Below are positions 62,362 through 64,000 of a DNA stretch of 64,000 nt, in pieces (position 1 is the stretch's first letter; each line of letters begins with the position of its first letter). The position numbers and the translations under genes were made by a program. The DNA comes from Clostridium ganghwense. GTDB lineage: Bacteria > Bacillota > Clostridia > Clostridiales > Clostridiaceae. The stretch is taken from positions 186,001 through 250,000 of the forward strand of contig NZ_JAPQES010000001.1 of assembly GCF_026735165.1 (NCBI RefSeq), in the 5' to 3' direction. The notes under the pieces were generated by a model, which saw nothing but the letters and a program-made list of their open reading frames with translations, was not told the DNA's origin and made no database searches.

Positions 62362-63165
62362 ATGAAAAAACTTTTTAGTATTTTAATTATGTGTACTTTA
62401 GTTTTAGGATTATTTGGATGTGGTAATTCTAAGGTAAAAGAGAGTACCGCTGCAGCAAGTAATGATAAAGAGAATTTAGATATAACAGTATCAGCTGCCG
62501 CAAGTTTACATGAAGTATTAACTGAAATACAAAAAAAATATGAAGGAAAAACAGAGGCTAAGCTTTCAATTAACTTTGCATCTTCTGGTTCTTTACAAAA
62601 ACAAATAGAACAAGGTGCCCCAGTAGACTTATTTTTATCAGCTTCAAAAAGTAAAATGGACAAGTTACAAGAAAAAGATCTAATTGATGTAGATACTAGA
62701 GTTGATTTATTAAAAAACTCACTTGTTTTAATTGCATCTAAAGAATATAAAGATAAAATCAAGCAGCTTTCTGATATAAAAAATATGGATGTTAAAATAA
62801 GTATTGGAGAACCTGAATCTGTTCCAGCAGGAAAATATGCAAAAGAAACTATGGAACATTATAAATTATGGGAACCTCTAAAGGATAAAATTGTATATGG
62901 AAAAACTGTGAAACAAGTTGCTCAATATGTAGAAAGTGGCGAGGCAGTTGCTGGTATTGTTTATAATACAGATGTTGCTTTATTGGATAAAAGTTACAAA
63001 ATCCAAACCTTTGATGAAAAATCTCATAAGCCTATTGTATATCCAATGGCAATAGTAAAAAATAGTAAAAACAAACAAGGTGTAAAGAAATTCATGAAAT
63101 ATCTTTCTAGCAGTGAAGCCCATGATATGTTTGTAAAATTCGGATTTGATCCTATTAAAAAATAG
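62362..63165 (+). CDS. modA: Molybdate ABC transporter substrate-binding lipoprotein
   Basis: This 267-residue lipoprotein has the lipobox LGLFGCGNSK near residue 20. The ModA core follows: DITVSAAASLHEVLTEI, NFASSGSLQKQIEQGAPVDLFLSAS and a PAGKYAKETMEHYKLW stretch. It captures molybdate (or tungstate) for ModBC. The ATG at 62362 has a GGGGGG ribosome site; a TTG further upstream is rejected. It is the first gene of modABC, which supplies metal for the two molybdenum hydroxylases. Confidence 0.95.
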   Translation: MKKLFSILIMCTLVLGLFGCGNSKVKESTAAASNDKENLDITVSAAASLHEVLTEIQKKYEGKTEAKLSINFASSGSLQKQIEQGAPVDLFLSASKSKMDKLQEKDLIDVDTRVDLLKNSLVLIASKEYKDKIKQLSDIKNMDVKISIGEPESVPAGKYAKETMEHYKLWEPLKDKIVYGKTVKQVAQYVESGEAVAGIVYNTDVALLDKSYKIQTFDEKSHKPIVYPMAIVKNSKNKQGVKKFMKYLSSSEAHDMFVKFGFDPIKK

Positions 63166-63174
63166 GTAATTATT

Positions 63175-63849
63175 ATGATATTAGAGCCAATTATTCTATC
63201 ATTAAAAGTAGCTTTTGTATCTACAATTTTTACATTTATAATTGGAATGTTACTTGCTAGAGTATTCACTAAATACAATTTTAAGGCAAAAGACATACTT
63301 GAATCCTTGATTATTTTACCGATGGTTCTTCCACCAACAATTACAGGGTATGGATTACTTATTTTGATGAGCAAAAGGTCTTTTTTAGGAAACTTTTTAT
63401 ACAACACATTTGATATAACCCTTATATTTACTCCAGCTGCTGCTTGTATTGCTGCGTCAGTGGTTTCAATACCTTTAATGTATCAAAGCTGTAAGGCTGC
63501 ATTTTTAAATATTGACCATATATACGAAAATGCTGCACGAACTCTTGGTGCAAGTGAATGGCGTATTTTCTGGAAAATAAGCTTTCCTCTCGCATGGCCA
63601 GGTATAGTAAGTGGAATAGTATTATCTTTTGCAAGAGCACTAGGAGAATTTGGTGCAACTCTTATGGTTGCAGGAAATATTCCTGGTAAAACTCAAACTA
63701 TTCCTACTGCAATATATTTCGCTGTAGATAATGGATATACAGAAGTAGCAAATACTCTTTTAGGAGTAGTTGTAGTCTTTAGCTTTGTTTTAATATTTGG
63801 TCTAAACGGATGGTTAAAAAAGAAAGACTACACTGAAACAAAGCCCTAG
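63175..63849 (+). CDS. modB: Molybdate ABC transporter permease
   Basis: This 224-residue permease has five or six helices and the EAA loop YENAARTLGASEWRIFWKIS, which contacts the ATPase, followed by ALGEFGATLMVAGNIPGKTQ, typical of ModB. It starts nine bases after modA. Confidence 0.95.
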   Translation: MILEPIILSLKVAFVSTIFTFIIGMLLARVFTKYNFKAKDILESLIILPMVLPPTITGYGLLILMSKRSFLGNFLYNTFDITLIFTPAAACIAASVVSIPLMYQSCKAAFLNIDHIYENAARTLGASEWRIFWKISFPLAWPGIVSGIVLSFARALGEFGATLMVAGNIPGKTQTIPTAIYFAVDNGYTEVANTLLGVVVVFSFVLIFGLNGWLKKKDYTETKP

Positions 63850-63897
63850 TATTTGAGAATTAATGATACATATATTAATTGATATCAGGAGGATTAA

Positions 63898-64000
63898 ATG
63901 ATACAGTTAGATATAATAAAAAAATTACACTATTTTGATTTAAAATGCAATTTAACCTTAGATAATGAAGTAGTTGCATTACAAGGATCTTCTGGTTCAG
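63898..64000 (+). CDS. modC: Molybdate ABC transporter ATPase (start only)
   Basis: An ATG with an AGGAGG ribosome site 48 bases after modB opens a frame that runs off the window after 34 residues. It ends in VVALQGSSGS, the beginning of a Walker A loop. Gene order and motif identify it as ModC. Confidence 0.85.
   Translation, partial: MIQLDIIKKLHYFDLKCNLTLDNEVVALQGSSGS

Noticed and set aside
1-64000. Phage, insertion sequences, CRISPR arrays, tRNA or rRNA genes
   Set aside because: No integrase, transposase, regularly spaced repeats or recognisable RNA gene was seen on either strand.

Overview
The window is low-GC DNA typical of a spore-forming, strictly fermentative Clostridium (sensu stricto). 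Pointers are the GerA/GerB/GerC germinant-receptor genes, a bifunctional AdhE, a T-box leader, strong GGAGG-type ribosome sites and the AT-rich codon use. The gene content would fit the C. sporogenes/C. botulinum group, but that species-level guess is inference. No rRNA, tRNA, CRISPR array, phage gene or transposase is visible.

Positions 1-34,705 are essentially one purine/urate catabolic region. From the left: a partial MoeA-like molybdopterin protein, a DMT-family exporter, carbamate kinase plus YgeW-type carbamoyltransferase (copy 1), an NCS2 xanthine/uracil-type permease, a MOSC protein, YgeW copy 2, a divergent 8-oxoguanine-deaminase-like enzyme and an SSS symporter. Next is an operon read leftwards (ygeX, NCS1 permease, hydantoinase/dihydropyrimidinase, ygeY, ygeW copy 3). 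Then comes a ten-gene leftward operon (ssnA, a PreA-like reductase, a complete three-subunit molybdenum hydroxylase, a MocA-like cytidylyltransferase, a second complete molybdenum hydroxylase in mirror-image gene order, xdhC). It is followed by the sigma-54 activator gene, adenine deaminase and an AzgA-type purine permease. Together they predict uptake of purines, deamination, interconversion of xanthine/hypoxanthine/urate by molybdenum hydroxylases, reductive and hydrolytic ring breakdown, ammonia-lyase cleavage of a diaminopropionate-type intermediate, and carbamoyl transfer to phosphate with ATP recovery by carbamate kinase. The gene set matches the E. coli ygeW-ygeX-ygeY-hyuA-xdhD-ssnA locus and the urate-degradation clusters described in gut anaerobes.

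The most striking hidden structure is regulatory. Five leftward transcription units (ygeW1-carbamate kinase, ygeW2, the ygeX operon, the ssnA operon, purine permease-ade) each have a sigma-54 -24/-12 promoter with exact GG-10-GC spacing. Each also has an upstream module of three copies of the palindrome TTATCANNNTGATAA. The three sites always have one centre-to-centre spacing of 70 bp and one of 18 bp (19 in one case). The order is 18-70 in three modules and mirrored (70-18) in the two ygeW modules. The probable activator (GAFTGA-type AAA+ protein with four N-terminal cysteines) is encoded inside the region, and one of the 15 palindromes overlaps its stop codon. A second oddity is that ygeW is present three times in almost identical form, in three different transcription units.

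Positions 34,775-64,000 are mixed housekeeping and accessory genes. They comprise a gerB-gerC-gerA operon; an isoleucine T-box controlling threonine ammonia-lyase; TetR and a CoA-transferase; a decayed GAF-GGDEF gene; an alanine/glycine symporter; a GGDEF-EAL sensor; a chemoreceptor; a LacI-controlled oligo-1,6-glucosidase; adhE; a pantothenate locus in which panB is absent, a DUF2520-like gene is broken and a PanS-like importer is present; an alpha/beta hydrolase; a NifX/NifB-type small protein; a secreted nucleoside hydrolase; a patatin; and the start of modABC. Molybdate import at the right end and the molybdopterin protein at the left end fit the heavy molybdenum demand of the purine region.
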